Positions 32,141-45,200 of a stretch of 64,000 bases of DNA are shown here, one piece after another. Below the pieces are notes generated by a model, which saw only the letters and a list, made by a program, of their open reading frames with translations, made no database searches and was not told the origin of the DNA. Both the position numbers and the translations under genes were made by a program. Numbering within the stretch: position 1 is the first letter of the stretch; each line of letters begins with the position of its first letter. The stretch covers positions 2,687,794-2,751,793 of the forward strand of contig NC_049990.1 of assembly GCF_000003815.2 (NCBI RefSeq), given 5' to 3'. The stretch is from Branchiostoma floridae (taxonomy: Eukaryota; Chordata; Leptocardii; Amphioxiformes; Branchiostomatidae).

Positions 32141-35100
32141 ATGACTCCCTTCCTTCTGCTGTTTGTTGCCCTGGCAACTGCGTCTCCAATGAGAAGGTAC
32201 GTGCTGAAAAATCATCTTAATTCCTTACCATTTTCTGTTTTAATTGATACTGCTTAGCCCCTATAATAGGGATTACGAGCAATTAATGTATTTACCTGTC
32301 TTTTTTGACATTTGCTACCATATACGGCACATGAATCTAAATTTGCCAAATGGCATAAAGCCGCTCCTCGCTTGCTGCTTGATACATCACTTGATTAATC
32401 ATTCACAAGCAACAACTACTGTATCATGGAAGCCGGTCGCAAGGGTTCGCTGCAAGCAGCTTGTCAACGACCTTCAGAGGTAGCACGTTTCAGTTGCGTC
32501 CTTGTGAAACCTTCATACGTAAGACTGGGGTCCCGTGCTCAAGGAGGTGCCTCGACCACGTTGAACAGCCCCATTACTCATAATTTGGGTAACATGCATT
32601 GGCATAATACCGGTAGTAAGACTTATACCAGTAGATTAAAAATACTGGAACTTAAAGAGATCTACACATGCAACAATAGTTATTTCTGAGCTGTGCACAC
32701 TTCAGACATCTAAGTGTCCAATACACCATTTACAAAGCATCGATAACAATGCATTCGAAGACAACAAGGCCAAAAGTTTTCAGTATACTTTTTTTTTAAA
32801 TTTCGGGGTAGGCAGCTCGTCGTGGGACGAACACACTATCACATTCATTGCCAAATTTATATAGATCATAATTACACATGCTCACGGCACAAGACGAACA
32901 TGATTCAACAACAATCTTGAATTTCTGTTGGTGACCTTGCTACAATCATGTAAAAGTGTGAAGAACCGTTGCATAATAGCCCGGATCTACGACTGAATGG
33001 GCAAAATTGAACGTACGCAGCCATTTTCCCGCCATTTTTATATCTACGCTAGCAGTGAAGTGTTACGTCATAGCGGTTGTGACGGACAGAAGTTAAATGA
33101 AAATTCTTGACAGTATACGTCCGTTTTCTCATGACATTTTGTATGCTCATGCAGGTTTATGTTTTATGCATTTACTGACAGAAAAGGAAGGAACATCAGA
33201 GGATGTATAAATGTACATAGCGGCAGTTAATTGTGCCGTGTTTCTTCCTACCGGTATTTTGTACCCCCTCCCAACCACGCGCCCGTTCGCCGTGTAATTC
33301 CGCGGCGTGTTACAATTACAATATTACGCTTTTAGCAGGACAAGAGTGGCAGAAAAGTTACACAGAAGAAGTGGCAAGGGTAACCTATAACAGCAACATG
33401 TAACTGGAGAAAATGATGCGTTGACAATTTGTCAAATCAGTATGGCTAGAGAAATCGTCGTAAACGTACCGGTATTATGATAATAGATGTTACCTACTGG
33501 CTGGCAAAATACACCTGGTGATTATTATTTTCTTACCGTTTCTGCATGTATCCGCAGGCAGACCATGGGACTTGATGCCGACATGGACGGTATGATCTCC
33601 TATGCTGAGGTCTCCTCCGTCATGTCCCTGCACGAGGCTCTCATCGCCCTGGACAGAGACGGTAAACAATATACAGCTTATATCAACAGTTTCTCAGTTA
33701 AAGGAGTATTACACTGCAGAAAATCACACTGCAGAAGGGAGTGTTATTTTCCAATAGAAGATGTATCAATGAATATATAATCAGCCGACCTTTGGTGGAA
33801 TTCACAAAACTCATGCCGACCCCATGCCAACGGACGATTAATTATTGATTCTTTGTAACTACCTACCTACCTACCTAGTCCCTTGATCTCCAGGTGGCTT
33901 GGGTAGCCATGAAGATAGAGAGAGTTGTCTCCAGGCTCATCTTTCCCTTGCCAGGGTTAGCCTTTCTGCAGACTGAAGGAGGTCCATTCTGTGATGTTGC
34001 CCTGCCAAGCTTCCCGTTTTTGTTGGAATTGACCTTATTGCCCTTTAAGTACAGGCGACGGCTTCATCTACCTGCCGCAGATCATCGAGCTGTGGGGAAC
34101 CGGAGACAAGTTTTACGAGCTGAACACCGACGGCGACGATCATCTCACCTTCAGGGAGATTGAGAACGGGATGACTCTGCAGGACTTTTACGAGCAGTTC
34201 GACTTCAACGGTAAGTTTAACTCTCAATTACCTTGTTTAGTTTTTATCTGATTGTACAGAACATAAAAAACATGATACATATGAAATACAATCTTCAGCC
34301 TAGACTCAACACAACATAATAATGGCGATGGTGATATATTTGTAGCCTTCAATACAAAATTGCAAGCACGCACCATCGACGTTAATTGGGTATCCCTCTG
34401 TACTATAGTCAGATCTATACTAGATTAAGCCTGACTTGCCTATGTAGTTTTCGTCTAATAGTTTTCATTACAAACAACACACAAACATGCATACGTTGTG
34501 TCGATGAAGCTTAGGCATCCAGGTAATAATCTACGCCAAATGCTCAAGCAACTGGGTATAATTCTGGAAACGGCCTAGTGTTTCCGTTAGCATCCACTAA
34601 AACTATGAATTTGATCCATGCAAAGGAAGAGAGACAAATTTTGATACAACCTGGTTACTATCAATTTCCTCCAACAGTGACTGTTTTAAAGGTAGAGTAC
34701 GCACCTCCAAATTTTCGATGTCTGACAGCACATCTTGGCCACGGAGAATGGCCTAGTCTCGATCTCGCGAGAGAGAACGAGACTAGACCAGGCTTGCGTA
34801 GATCATCTGGCCCCTCCATCGAAAATTTGGAGGTACGTACTCTACCTTTAAAACAGTCACTGTTGGAAGAAAATTGATAGTAACTGTATGCATACGTGAC
34901 TAATGAACCTCTACAATGATACAATCTGATCTTTGTATCTTAAGGTGACGGGATGCTGGACGTTGCGGAAGGTTACCAGATGAACTTCATCTACGACACC
35001 CTCAACGCTGTGGTGACGGTCGACCCCCTGGACGCCAACGGAGACGGAAAACTGTCCAAGCAGGAAGTGCTGGGCGCCATGACTTATGACGAGGTTATCA

Positions 35101-36950
35101 GTGCCATGGATGCTGACGGTAAGACAAACTTACACATTGCATTCTTCTCGCAGGTCAACCTATTTGATTTCTTGGATATTCTGCATTTTTAGAGACACGG
35201 AGGGAGAGAGAGAGAGTAAGAGAGAGAGAGAGAAAGAAAGACAGAAAGAGAGAGCACACATAAACACTCTCTCTCTCTATCAGTGTCTGTCTGTGTAAAA
35301 CTATATGCTTGTGTGTGTCCCACGAACGCAAGGATATTACTGATGTGAATGACATTGTGGTCCTGTGGTTTGGCTGTTAATTCAGAACCTTAAGGCCTCC
35401 AGCAAGGTCTAAACTGGTCTCTTGAAAAATAAAGCACTTTTACTGAAGAGAGGTCAAACTAAGTCTGAAGCTGGGACGTTAAGTATGAAACGATTAGGAG
35501 ACCTTTGGGGTGTGAGTGGATCAAATGAATCTGTCTGGATGTAGTCCAGTACAAACCTGGGGTGTGAAGGTGGTTTACCGGGTATGCAAAACAAACAAAA
35601 CAAAGAAAAAGTTAAGCCGGTATGGGGACAACACTAGTGCGTCACGAGGTTGTAGTTATGCGATAATGCGACAAACAAACAGCATAAAAGTTGTGTTTTT
35701 TTGTCGAAACTCATGATGCGTTTTTCCTTGCAGGCAATGGACTCATGACCCCCGAAGAGTTGATGGTGCTGATGGGTAACATTACCGCCGACTACGTGGC
35801 TGCCCAGGACGACAACAACGACGGTGTGGTTGGCATTGGCGAGGCTCACCACCACCAAATGAGGCTACGTGTCATCTTCGACCTTCTCGATCTTGACAGT
35901 ACGCTACACATATTGTTTTTGCTGTGTTTCTTCTTCATATCGTATCCAGGGAATACTCACTTCCAACGTTTGGGAGTCTATCAGACACCATCATCAGGGT
36001 ATAATGACACCATCATCATGAAAAGAGACGAGGGGGGGGGGATATAAGCTGAGCCACGTTTGGGACGGTATTCTTGCTGCTGCAGCGCCTACATCGGCTA
36101 TAAGTAGCAGCAAGAAGTAGAATTAGTCATTCTACCCTGATGATGGTGTCTGATAGACACCGAAACGTTGGAAGTTAGAATTCCCTGATTGTGCCTAAGG
36201 ATATTTTGCTATATGAATAATAGCCAACCTGATTAAGTTATATCGGATGTGTTTCTTCTTTTTCTATAAACAAATAAGGTCAACAACCTGGACCAGACAA
36301 CTGTCACCATGGTTACCGGTAAAGTAGCAGGTACCTTGTGGTGTTCGGTTACATGGTGTAGCAAATGGCTTAGTATATACAGAGCCAGAGGAGCTCGGGT
36401 CACTAAAGAAATTCAAATTTAGAAAGAAACATAACAGTTGCCAGTGTTAGACTACAACATGTAAAGGTAAAAATTACATCAGATGTTACCTTTCTAGTAG
36501 CATTTTATGTTCTTGAAATTTCAACAAGGAATACAGATGAATGTTATTGCACGACATTTGTCCATGGTACAAATGTATGGCAACGACGATTACACAATGT
36601 ACAAAATAGGTCTATACAATAAGACTTAACATCCTAATCAACATAACAAGAGGGGCTAACACAAGTCTTTGATATAGTGTTACAATCGAGTTGGGCTAAT
36701 CATAAGTTTCATTATTCTTTCTAATAGCAAAGCAGTCTTTGATATATTTGCATCTTTGCATTATGGGAGTTGTGGCATCTAAAGATATATACAAATCTAC
36801 AAAATGGCGGCGTCGTGTGTGGCGTAACTGGTTGTTTAACTGTTCGCAGAGAGTGGCTACCTTGAGGATGACGAAAGTGCCGGCGTCTACATGATCTGGG
36901 ACACCATTCTCCTGATGAACAACGCTATGGTCGAGCCCAACATGCCTTAA
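32141..36950 (+). CDS. Gene 4: secreted octa-EF-hand protein, six coding exons
   Basis: Coding exons: 32141-32196, 33558-33661, 34055-34210, 34945-35118, 35734-35898, 36850-36950. They give 251 codons plus TAA. Signal peptide MTPFLLLFVALATAS, then PMRR, a different basic pair from the usual KR. Loops include DADMDGMISYAE (Met at position 4), NTDGDDHLTFRE, DFNGDGMLDVAE, DANGDGKLSKQE and DDNNDGVVGIGE; loop 2 ends in Gln. Exon 5 ends GAC A before the donor and exon 6 opens AG AGT, so loop 8 reads DLDKSGYLEDDE. Exons 5 and 6 and intron 4 resemble gene 5 most, making genes 4 and 5 the closest pair there. A foldback MITE ends about 60 bases before exon 4. No cysteine. Confidence 0.87.
34653..34885 (+). 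mobile_element. Complete foldback MITE before exon 4 of gene 4
   Basis: GGTTACTATCAATTT...CCAACAGTGACTG...CTCCAAATTTTCGATG on the left is inverted almost perfectly on the right, with an inner inverted pair TAGTCTCG/CGAGACTA. Arms are over 65 bases. Partial relatives lie at 25519-25673 and 53045-53190. Confidence 0.82.
35205..35300 (+). repeat. GA-rich microsatellite in intron 4 of gene 4
   Basis: GAGAGA with GAAAGAAAGACAG, then CTCTCTCT and TCTGTCTGTC. This is the point at which the gene 5 intron carries the 5.3-kb insertion. Confidence 0.75.
35947..36188 (+). repeat. Foldback repeat in intron 5 of gene 4
   Basis: CAGGGAATACTCACTTCCAACGTTT...CAGACACCATCATCAGG at the left is inverted as CCTGATGATGGTGTCTG...AACGTTGGAAG...TTCCCTG at the right. 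The CGAAACGTTGG motif with CCTGATGATGG is typical of Penelope-related terminal repeats; that link is tentative. Confidence 0.65.
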
Positions 36951-36991
36951 GGTATCTGTTTTAGGCATAACTGTTGATACCTTGTCCTGCT

Positions 36992-37206
36992 TACTCTCCA
37001 AGCAGAGGTTAGGCTCTGGCTGTTTTTTTAAACGGTTTTTTAGTCGTTTTTATCAGGCTTTCTATTTTGTCATTTTTCTTGAAGTACGCCAGTCAAACGG
37101 TTAGGTTTTGACACAGCAAGATATAAAAGAAATAGAAAGCCCGATAAAAAACGACTAAAAAACGTTTAAATAAACAGCCGGAGCCTAACCTCTGCTTGGA
37201 GAGTAG
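36992..37206 (+). mobile_element. Foldback MITE (CTCCAAGCAGAGGTT family) after gene 4 stop
   Basis: TACTCTCCAAGCAGAGGTTA and its inverse TAACCTCTGCTTGGAGAGTA bound arms of about 75 bases, including TTTAGTCGTTTTTATC and AGGCTTTCTATTT. It lies in the 3' UTR intron. A related foldback is at 51367-51531, and the CCAAGCAGAGGTTGG motif occurs near 60910, 61652 and 62716. Confidence 0.8.
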
Positions 37207-37894
37207 ACCTGCTGAGCCCGTTTGTATACGGGATGGGCAAATTTAACCCTTGTCATGCTAAGCTGTATTGTTATGTGTTTGGGGTATTTCTCATGTAAAA
37301 GTTGTATATCACTGCAAAGCCCATCGAATAGGGGAGTGAATCTGCCGCAACAACAAAGAACGGGTCAAGTTTTACTGATCTGATGAAGCCAACAGCTCTG
37401 GGGGTGAAATCGACCAAAACATAGCCAGCAAGACAACGTTTTACAGGATGTTAGCAAAAAATAAGTGTAATTAATAGGATGCGCAAATATCAAAAATGGG
37501 CTCTCAAATCTTGTGTTAAAAAACACAGTAATGGCTCACTTGGTAACATGTGGTTCTGTTAGTTTTACAGTGGCCTCAAGTTGTCATATCTCTATAAATA
37601 TTGTATATCTTATGAAAACCACTCATTGTCATCTTTTGAAATAATTAATATCTATTGACTGGATGATAAAAAAACATGTTCCTATCAATATTCAGAATCT
37701 CAACAAGAGTATGATACATAGGGATTCTATAAATGTGAAAAAACTAATTACTGCTAACTTGTTTAAATCATATGACAACTCGTAAGTTTACAAAAAATCC
37801 TTGTTTCTCCGTTTCTATTGCAGGAGTTTATTAGTTGCGGTTAGGTATTTTGACCCATTCGTTTGTTGACATTTCCTATCCATATTCCCTACAG

Positions 37895-38000
37895 CCGATC
37901 CGTGTGGGACTGTACTGAAGACTTCATCAATGGAAAGGCAGAAATGACTGCGGAAATAGAACCTTTCAATGCGCACAATGGAAATAAAATGCTGCTATGA
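37895..38000 (+). other. Gene 4 3' UTR exon
   Basis: The acceptor CCCTACAG ends at 37894 and AATAAA lies at 37983-37988. GACTGCGGAAATA in the exon resembles the orphan exon at 30218. The stop exon ends TAAG|GTATCT at 36951/36952. Confidence 0.62.
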
Positions 38001-38059
38001 AGTTGATACTCATTTCTGTTCTTTTTCTATTGTCCTGGGTTTTATTCCATACTAACGAG

Positions 38060-38216
38060 AATGGGTAATGAGAGAGAGAAAGAGAGACAGACAGAGACAG
38101 GCAGAGAGACAGACAGACAGACAGACAAACAGATTAATAATTGGATGAATAGAAAGATACTATGATGATTGATATATAGAAATAGAGAGAGTAGAGAGAG
38201 AAAGATAGAGGGAGAC

Positions 38217-38270
<54 letters not shown>
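38060..38270 (+). repeat. GA/GACA and (TA)n microsatellites
   Basis: Runs of GAGA, GACAGA and GATA end in (AT)n at 38219-38269. Confidence 0.9.
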
Positions 38271-38271
<1 letters not shown>

Positions 38272-38528
38272 AGACAGAGCAAAAACAACATGTGCACCTC
38301 CCGTGAAGGTATAGATGATAAATGTACGAGACATCGGCATCTGTGGCAGTGGGAACATGTGCCCCTGATATTCAGCACGTATTGATACGTCAATGAACGT
38401 CCTTCGCGATATCAGGATGACATTGCAGTGTATATTGTTTCCTTCACGTGCACGTCATGAATTATTTTTAGAACTTGACGTCCATATCAAATCATCGTTT
38501 ACACCTGGTCGTCTTCTCATGCAACGGG

Positions 38529-38597
38529 TATATTAGGACTTCAAACCAGTTAGGATAATTAGAACACAAAACTTTCAAGACGTGAAGACACTGTCAG
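38529..38597 (+). promoter_or_regulatory. Gene 5 core promoter element and non-coding 5' exon
   Basis: TATATTAGGAC lies at 38529-38539, with donor TCAG|GTAAGTG at 38597/38598. A foldback MITE begins about ten bases after this donor. The acceptor before the ATG exon is TTTTCAG ending at 39266. Confidence 0.67.
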
Positions 38598-38607
38598 GTA
38601 AGTGTGG

Positions 38608-38920
38608 TAAAGCTAAGTGCACAACCCGCCGTGCGTGAAAATACGTGCTGTCTACGAGCCAAAACGTGGGCAATCTTTTGGGATCCGTAAGTGGTAAGTA
38701 CCGCCTCCGTACGAACTCGTGGGGAATTTGACGGATTTTGGACTACGCAGACACGCCGAAGAACTTTACGTGCAGGCAAAACTTTGTGTTGCCGTGTTGA
38801 CGTACTCCCTCACTGCTCTTGCCAGTCGTTCCCCACGTTCTCAGAAATACGCGGCGGACGTGGCCTCCCAAAAAAATTTACGGACAAATTGCACGTACGG
38901 CGGGTTGTACCCTTAGCTTA
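38608..38920 (+). mobile_element. Foldback MITE (GGGCACAACCCGCCGTACGTG family), 5' UTR intron of gene 5
   Basis: The ends are TAAAGCTAAGTGCACAACCC and GGGTTGTACCCTTAGCTTA, inverted copies of each other. It lies about ten bases after the donor of the 5' exon. Confidence 0.72.
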
Positions 38921-39281
38921 GGGTAGTCATACTCCTCCTTCAATGTTTGTGAAGTAGGATTTTTCTTTGGTCAGGCTACGATGGATCGTTTCATCAATTT
39001 TTTCTCACTTTTCCCTTCAAACTTGCCTTTGCAAACCTAACCTGGTCCATACGTCTACTTTACATCGATCGTTACCCCACTGTGTTTCTCTTCTACATTT
39101 GGCGGACGTTGATGTTCTACACTATGACAGGATAGACAGCGTTACATTTTCATGTTTTTCTTTTTTTTTCATGTGTCAGTCTTAGTCACCGGCAGGATTG
39201 GAAATGTTTTAAGACAGGTTAGTTTTCAGACTACTCTAATAATTGTTTATGATGATCACTTTTCAGATCTTTGCATCAACC

Positions 39282-42200
39282 ATGACTCCCTTCCTTCTAC
39301 TGTTCGCTGCCCTGGTCTTTCCCTTTCCCCTGGCATCAGCGTCTCCGGTGAAGAGGTACGTGCCGAAAAATTCACCTTACTTCATTACTACTATCTGTTT
39401 TAATTCATTCGTCTTTTCGTCATACTGCTTAGCCCATAAAACAATGATTACGAGCAATTTGTTAATTTTTTTACCTTTACTTTTAAGTTCGCTACAAAAT
39501 ACGGTAACATGTTACTGTAGATTGTACAAGAATCTAAATTGGCCAAATGACACAAAGCCGCGCTTCGCTGGCTGCTTAACCTTGCACTTTACAACCCACT
39601 AATCACCCACAACTAAGAACTACTGAATCCTGAAAGACGATAAGAAATGTGACGGAGGCGGGCCACAATTGTTTACATTGTCGCAAGTGTTCGCAGCTGT
39701 AGTGTGTTAGCAACTCTCAGAGACAGTACGTTTCGGTCACGTCCTTGTTAAACCATTCTACAACTAATTGTCGCTGTAGTAAGACGAACGCACGAACTAA
39801 CGAAAATGTAGAGAAACCAGGCGTTTTCTTACCGACTTTGCATGTATACGCAGGCAGACAACAGGCGTAGATGCTGACGGTGACGGCCTGCTCTCCTATG
39901 CTGAGGTGTCCGCCGCAATGACACTACACGAGGCACTTGTCGTCCTGGACAGAGATGGTAAATAAAATGCAGCTCATATCAACAGTTAATTTCGAATTAT
40001 GTGTAGTGTTTGCAACATACTGGGGTTCCTAAATGATGTTTCATCATAGCTTACTATAGTGACAACAAGGTATTGATTGAAGTCATTTGATATTGCACCT
40101 GGAAGAGTCAGAAGTACTTAGTAGCTAACATGGTAGAGCTTAGATAAAACAGTTTTTACAGTCCTGACACATTGGTTATAAGACCTTTTCGTGACGACAA
40201 TTGTTGAAACATTTTTGTTAAACAAATATTGAAACGGTTTTGTGACGAGAATAGTTGAAACAGTTGCGAATGCATCGTGCAAAGTTCAACACGATTGTGA
40301 TAGAATATATTGTTTGGTCGCCAAAGATCTGGAAAGTAGTTTTCTATTACAGACAGTAACTCTTTCCGCTCTTCCATATTGTTTTGTTTCACGTGTTTTA
40401 GTTTAAGATAAGTTTACATGGTCTTCCCAGTTTTTGCTAAGCTCAATGCAACCAGATGTACTCTAAGAATAAACTTAAGTACCTATCTATTTTTATCTAT
40501 CTATCTTTTAGTTTTACTGCTCGGCACTCACAGCCAGTTTTGCCCAACTAGCCTGGGCTAGAACTGCTGAAAAAAACAGAGACAAAAGTACAGGACACTT
40601 ATCAATGTTTTTTAAGTATCTAGGTAATAATTTAAATATTTGATTTTTTTTAATTCTTTGTAATTAGCCTCCGATAAATGACTTTATTGCCCTTTACGTA
40701 CAGGTGACGGCTTCATCTACCTGCCGCAGATCATCGAGCTGTGGGGAACCGGAGACAAGTTTTACGAACTGAACACCGACGGCGACGATCACCTCACCTT
40801 CAGGGAGATTGAGAACGGGATGACTCTGCAGGACTTTTACAACGAGTTCGACTTCAACGGTAAGTTTAAATTTAGATGTCAATTACTATCCCGGGCTTTC
40901 AACACCTTTCATGTTATGAGTTTGAAAACATTGTTATCTATGTTTCGCAAAAAAAAAACTCAAACGAAATTTTGTGAATTTCAGAAATAAAATGAGTGTT
41001 GAATAACACTATGGAAATAGATAACAATGTCATGTCTTTTATATATGTATAGTGGTGGCGCTAACATAAATGTGCCAACTTGAGTACGTATATCTACCGT
41101 ACTGTGACTACGTCTGTCGCGTCTTTGAACATTGATGAAAAACGGTTTTATATCTGTTATATCTACAGGCGACGGGACTCTCGACGTTGCTGAAGCTTAC
41201 CAGATCAACTACATCTACGACACGATCAACGCTCCAGTGACGGCCGTCGACCCCCTGGACTCGAACGGAGACGGACAACTGTCCAAGCTGGAAGTACTGA
41301 GCGCTATGACTTATGACGAGGTTTTGACTGCGGTTGACGCTGACGGTAAGATACAGTTAATATGTATTTTATTCTTCTTGTACGCTTAACCAATTTCTTG
41401 GGTGTTCTGCATTTCTTTAAGAGACACGGTGAGAGAAAAAGAGAAGTATCCTTTTTGAGGTGCGTAATTATTGGCCCTCCAGTATGAGTGATGCGGAAAT
41501 CGTCGTCTGGAGCCTAAAGTCACCTATGTGCTAAAGCGACCATCCTGAAGCAGATGCCTAATTCCACAGAAAGCAGAAAACTTGTCGATGGGCGGGTGGG
41601 TGGGACGCTTCAGGCTCCAGACTTTGCCGGAGGGCCAGCACACAGAAGAATGATATATTCATGCGCGCATCTCTTATTTATAGGGGGAGTGACGTCATAC
41701 TTTTCGGGCCAATCATTGTGCACCTCAAATAGTATCCTTTTTGAGGTGCGTAATTATTGGCCCTCCAGTATGAGTGATGCGGAAATCGTCGTCTTCCGCC
41801 TTTGCCATCTCTGGCTATTGAGCCCTTCCTTTTCCCTTTGAACCCCTTAACTTTGTACCTGTATCAGTATCTATACTTAGTATAGATATCTAGCTAACGT
41901 AACCGCCCTTCAGCGTAACGCATCAACGTGTCTGTGTCTGTATACATCAACGCGTTCGTATCTGGATCTATCTGGCTAATATAACATTCCTTTAGAAGAA
42001 CGCTTGTCATCCGCTCCCTCTATACCTCTTTCACCACACCCTTTCTCATTATTCTCTCTCAACTCCCCATCTCTCATTTCCCCTCTCTCAACTCCCTTCT
42101 CTCATGTAACTCCTTTCTCATCTTACCTCTCACACTGCCTCTCCCTTGTACGGTACCCACTCTCAGACAACCCAACACTCATATATAGCCCACTCTCATT

Positions 42201-45200
42201 TTTTGCTGCACGACAAACAAAATGGAGGAAGCAACGCAAAATTGTTATCTCAAAACCGTTCCTCTACGATCACTCGAAGGAAGAACGATAAGGACACGGC
42301 CAAGCCCAGTTCTGAATTATCCGCGTTAGAGGTAAAACAAAACTATTTTTCCCTCGCATCGCAGGACCATTTGTCTTGAGCCTCGACTGTCTCTATGCCC
42401 AACGGCCCCCAGCCTTATCCAACCTCAACTTTCAAGCATCCGCTTGACGATGCTGATCCCCAACCTTTCAGAGGACGGAGACGCTCATATTTGCCACTCT
42501 TCCTGCTTAATAAACTCGACCCACCGAAGCAACAATATGGAAAGACACCAGGCTTGCACAAGTGGAGTGCAAAACTGTTACAAACGCCCACCGCGACCTG
42601 GGAGATGCATAATGCCCAAAAGTATTATTCTGAGTCCGGACGACCTCTCAACAGTTCAAACACGAAATTCTTTTTCCTTAATAGAGATAGCGGTAAGCCC
42701 AAGATGGAATCGAAAGACAAACATAGTGTTGCACATCATAGCTTCGATGTTGGGATCCGGTGTAAAATCTGTAAGGGTACTTGCAATTGTGTCGGCTGAT
42801 TCAACTCAGTCAGTGAAGCGACAGCCAGAGATGATAAATCCGTCTAATACAATAGCGAAGTAACACCTTACGGTATCCAGCCTACGATTTCTTACAAGGT
42901 TTCCGACCTAGAAAAGTCCTCCCTTCTTTAATACCAGTCTGAGCCATTTTAGTCTTATTACCAAAATTGTATCAACCAAAAGAGTGTTCTAATCCATGTC
43001 TAGCTTGATGCTTCAATTATGGTACACGATCTCGGAGTGCAATACAGAGAAACGCCCCTAGGTGTCTCAAATCGAAAGCTAACAGGAGGAGCTCATGTGA
43101 CCACTCCAGAGTCCCTGTCACACAGGCATATGTGGTGATAGGGAGTATACGTGCCTGGCAAAGGCGCATATCACAACATCTGATATCCTTGCGGTTCCAC
43201 ACTGGATTTCTTAGTCTACCAAATGCAGAGGCGGCCAAGAGCGATCCTTCTCTTTGCGTCGTTTTAGTACTATGTACAACACTTCCCAGGAAAACAAACT
43301 CAGATTTTCACAACTATTGTGACCTCTATGGAAAAGATTTCTTGAACTATTTACCCGAGATGACTTCTCACTTGCAGCATTTCCTTTTCGAGCCCCTTTT
43401 CTTACATGCGACTTCAAGCTCACTTGTCAAGAACTGCAATTTGCTGAATATTGTCGCTGAAAATGTAGCGTCATTATGCAAAGTCTCGGGCTGGGACGAA
43501 AATTAAGTACAGAGCAGAGTGGACTCATTCCTCAGCCAACCGCCATCTATCACACCACAGTCATCTCTCAGTAAGACATCTGGACCCGCATATCTCCAGT
43601 TTTAAAACACTTTTATTCAGTTATGCCAAACTGGTTACGAAATGTGAATAAAGAGACTCTTTTTACACAACCGATGCTTTATTCTCACCGACGTTTCGGC
43701 GACCGTCTGTTACCTTCTTCAGGGCAATTCTGACTGGTTCACATTGTACTGCAGGACAGGTGTCGCTGCTCACAGTTCAGATGCGGTCACAAACAAAAAG
43801 TATTTACATATGTACAAACAGCTTTGATGCACACATTTACAATGCGGTCCCAAACGTAAAGGAGTGTAATACATCCATAACACAATCAGTTGTCAATTAA
43901 CGATGAATTGATGTAACGTTTTTTTTTTTTTTTTTTTTTCCTACTTCTTAAGAATATTGTCCCACACGTGGTTAAGGAATGTGTTTCTTGCGTACTGCCT
44001 AGAAAATTCGCACTTGTATACCTTCCAGTGTAATATGCCTTGCCCTTGGTACCTATTTAGTGCGACCGTCCTTATATAACAACACAATTTTGTGGATTCA
44101 ATGCCTTCTCGATCTCATGGCGATATGATTTCTGGCTTGCGGTCTTCAAAACCTTTTACGGCGAAGTACGAGTACGTTTTCCTTCCTAAAACATCCACCG
44201 TGAGCTCCATATTCTTCTGCGGCACTTCCCTGTGCCTGCCTGGGTATTTCAATTTCGTAAACTCAGGGGGTTTTAAATTTGGTTGAGTTCAATGTGAAGA
44301 CGCTGGTGCCACCTCTCTGTGTATGAACGGAACTGATCTGAACCGAGATCAATATCTTCCCGCGACACTCGCCGGTGCCTGCCCGGGTCTTACCAACTTC
44401 GTGAGCTCTACCCGCGACACTCGCCGGTGCCTGCCCGGGTCTTACCATGGCCATCTTCGTGAGCTCTACCCGCGACACTCGCCGGTGCCTGCCCGGGTCT
44501 TACCATGGCCATCTTCGTGAGCTCTACCCGCGACACTCGCCGGTGCCTGCCCGGGTCTTACCATCTTCGTGAGCTCTACCCGCGACACTCGCCGGTGCCT
44601 GCCCGGGCCTTACCATCTTCGTGAGCTCTACCCGCGACACTCGCCGGTGCCTGCCCGGGCCTTACCATCTTCGTGAGCTCTACCCGCGACACTCGCCGGT
44701 GCCTGCCCGGGCCTTACCATCTTCGTCGTTCGTGAGCTCTACCCGCGACACTCGCCGGTGCCTGCCCGGGCCTTACCATCTTCGTCGTTCGTGAGCTCTA
44801 CCCGCGACACTCGCCGGTGCCTGCCCGGGCCTTACCATCTTCGTGAGCTCTACCCGCGGCACTCGCCGGTGCCTGCCCGGGCTGTACCGTCTTCATGAGC
44901 TGTCCTTTCCTTGTGGCACTCAAGTGTCCGGAATGGCGAGGAGGGTGAGGGGGCCTAAGAGAGGCTGACAGGCTGCTGTTCCTGCGCCACCACTTGCTGC
45001 TACATCTTTTGTCGTACCTGCCGCATCTGAAGATCCCTGAAGTCCGAAACTTCTTACAAGGGTCGTTACGGGTGGGGGAGAACGTCACGCGTGAACCAGC
45101 ACGTCCCGGTTCCTGAGAACTATGCGGGAAACAAAACACAATTATCGATACCGCTGACGAAATTACACACAAAATCCAGCCGTAACAACATCCACACCAT

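Noticed and set aside
42395-42863. Overlapping frames of 130-140 residues in the gene 5 intron insertion
   Set aside because: No recognisable domain, two frames equally open, and the surroundings are degraded repeat.
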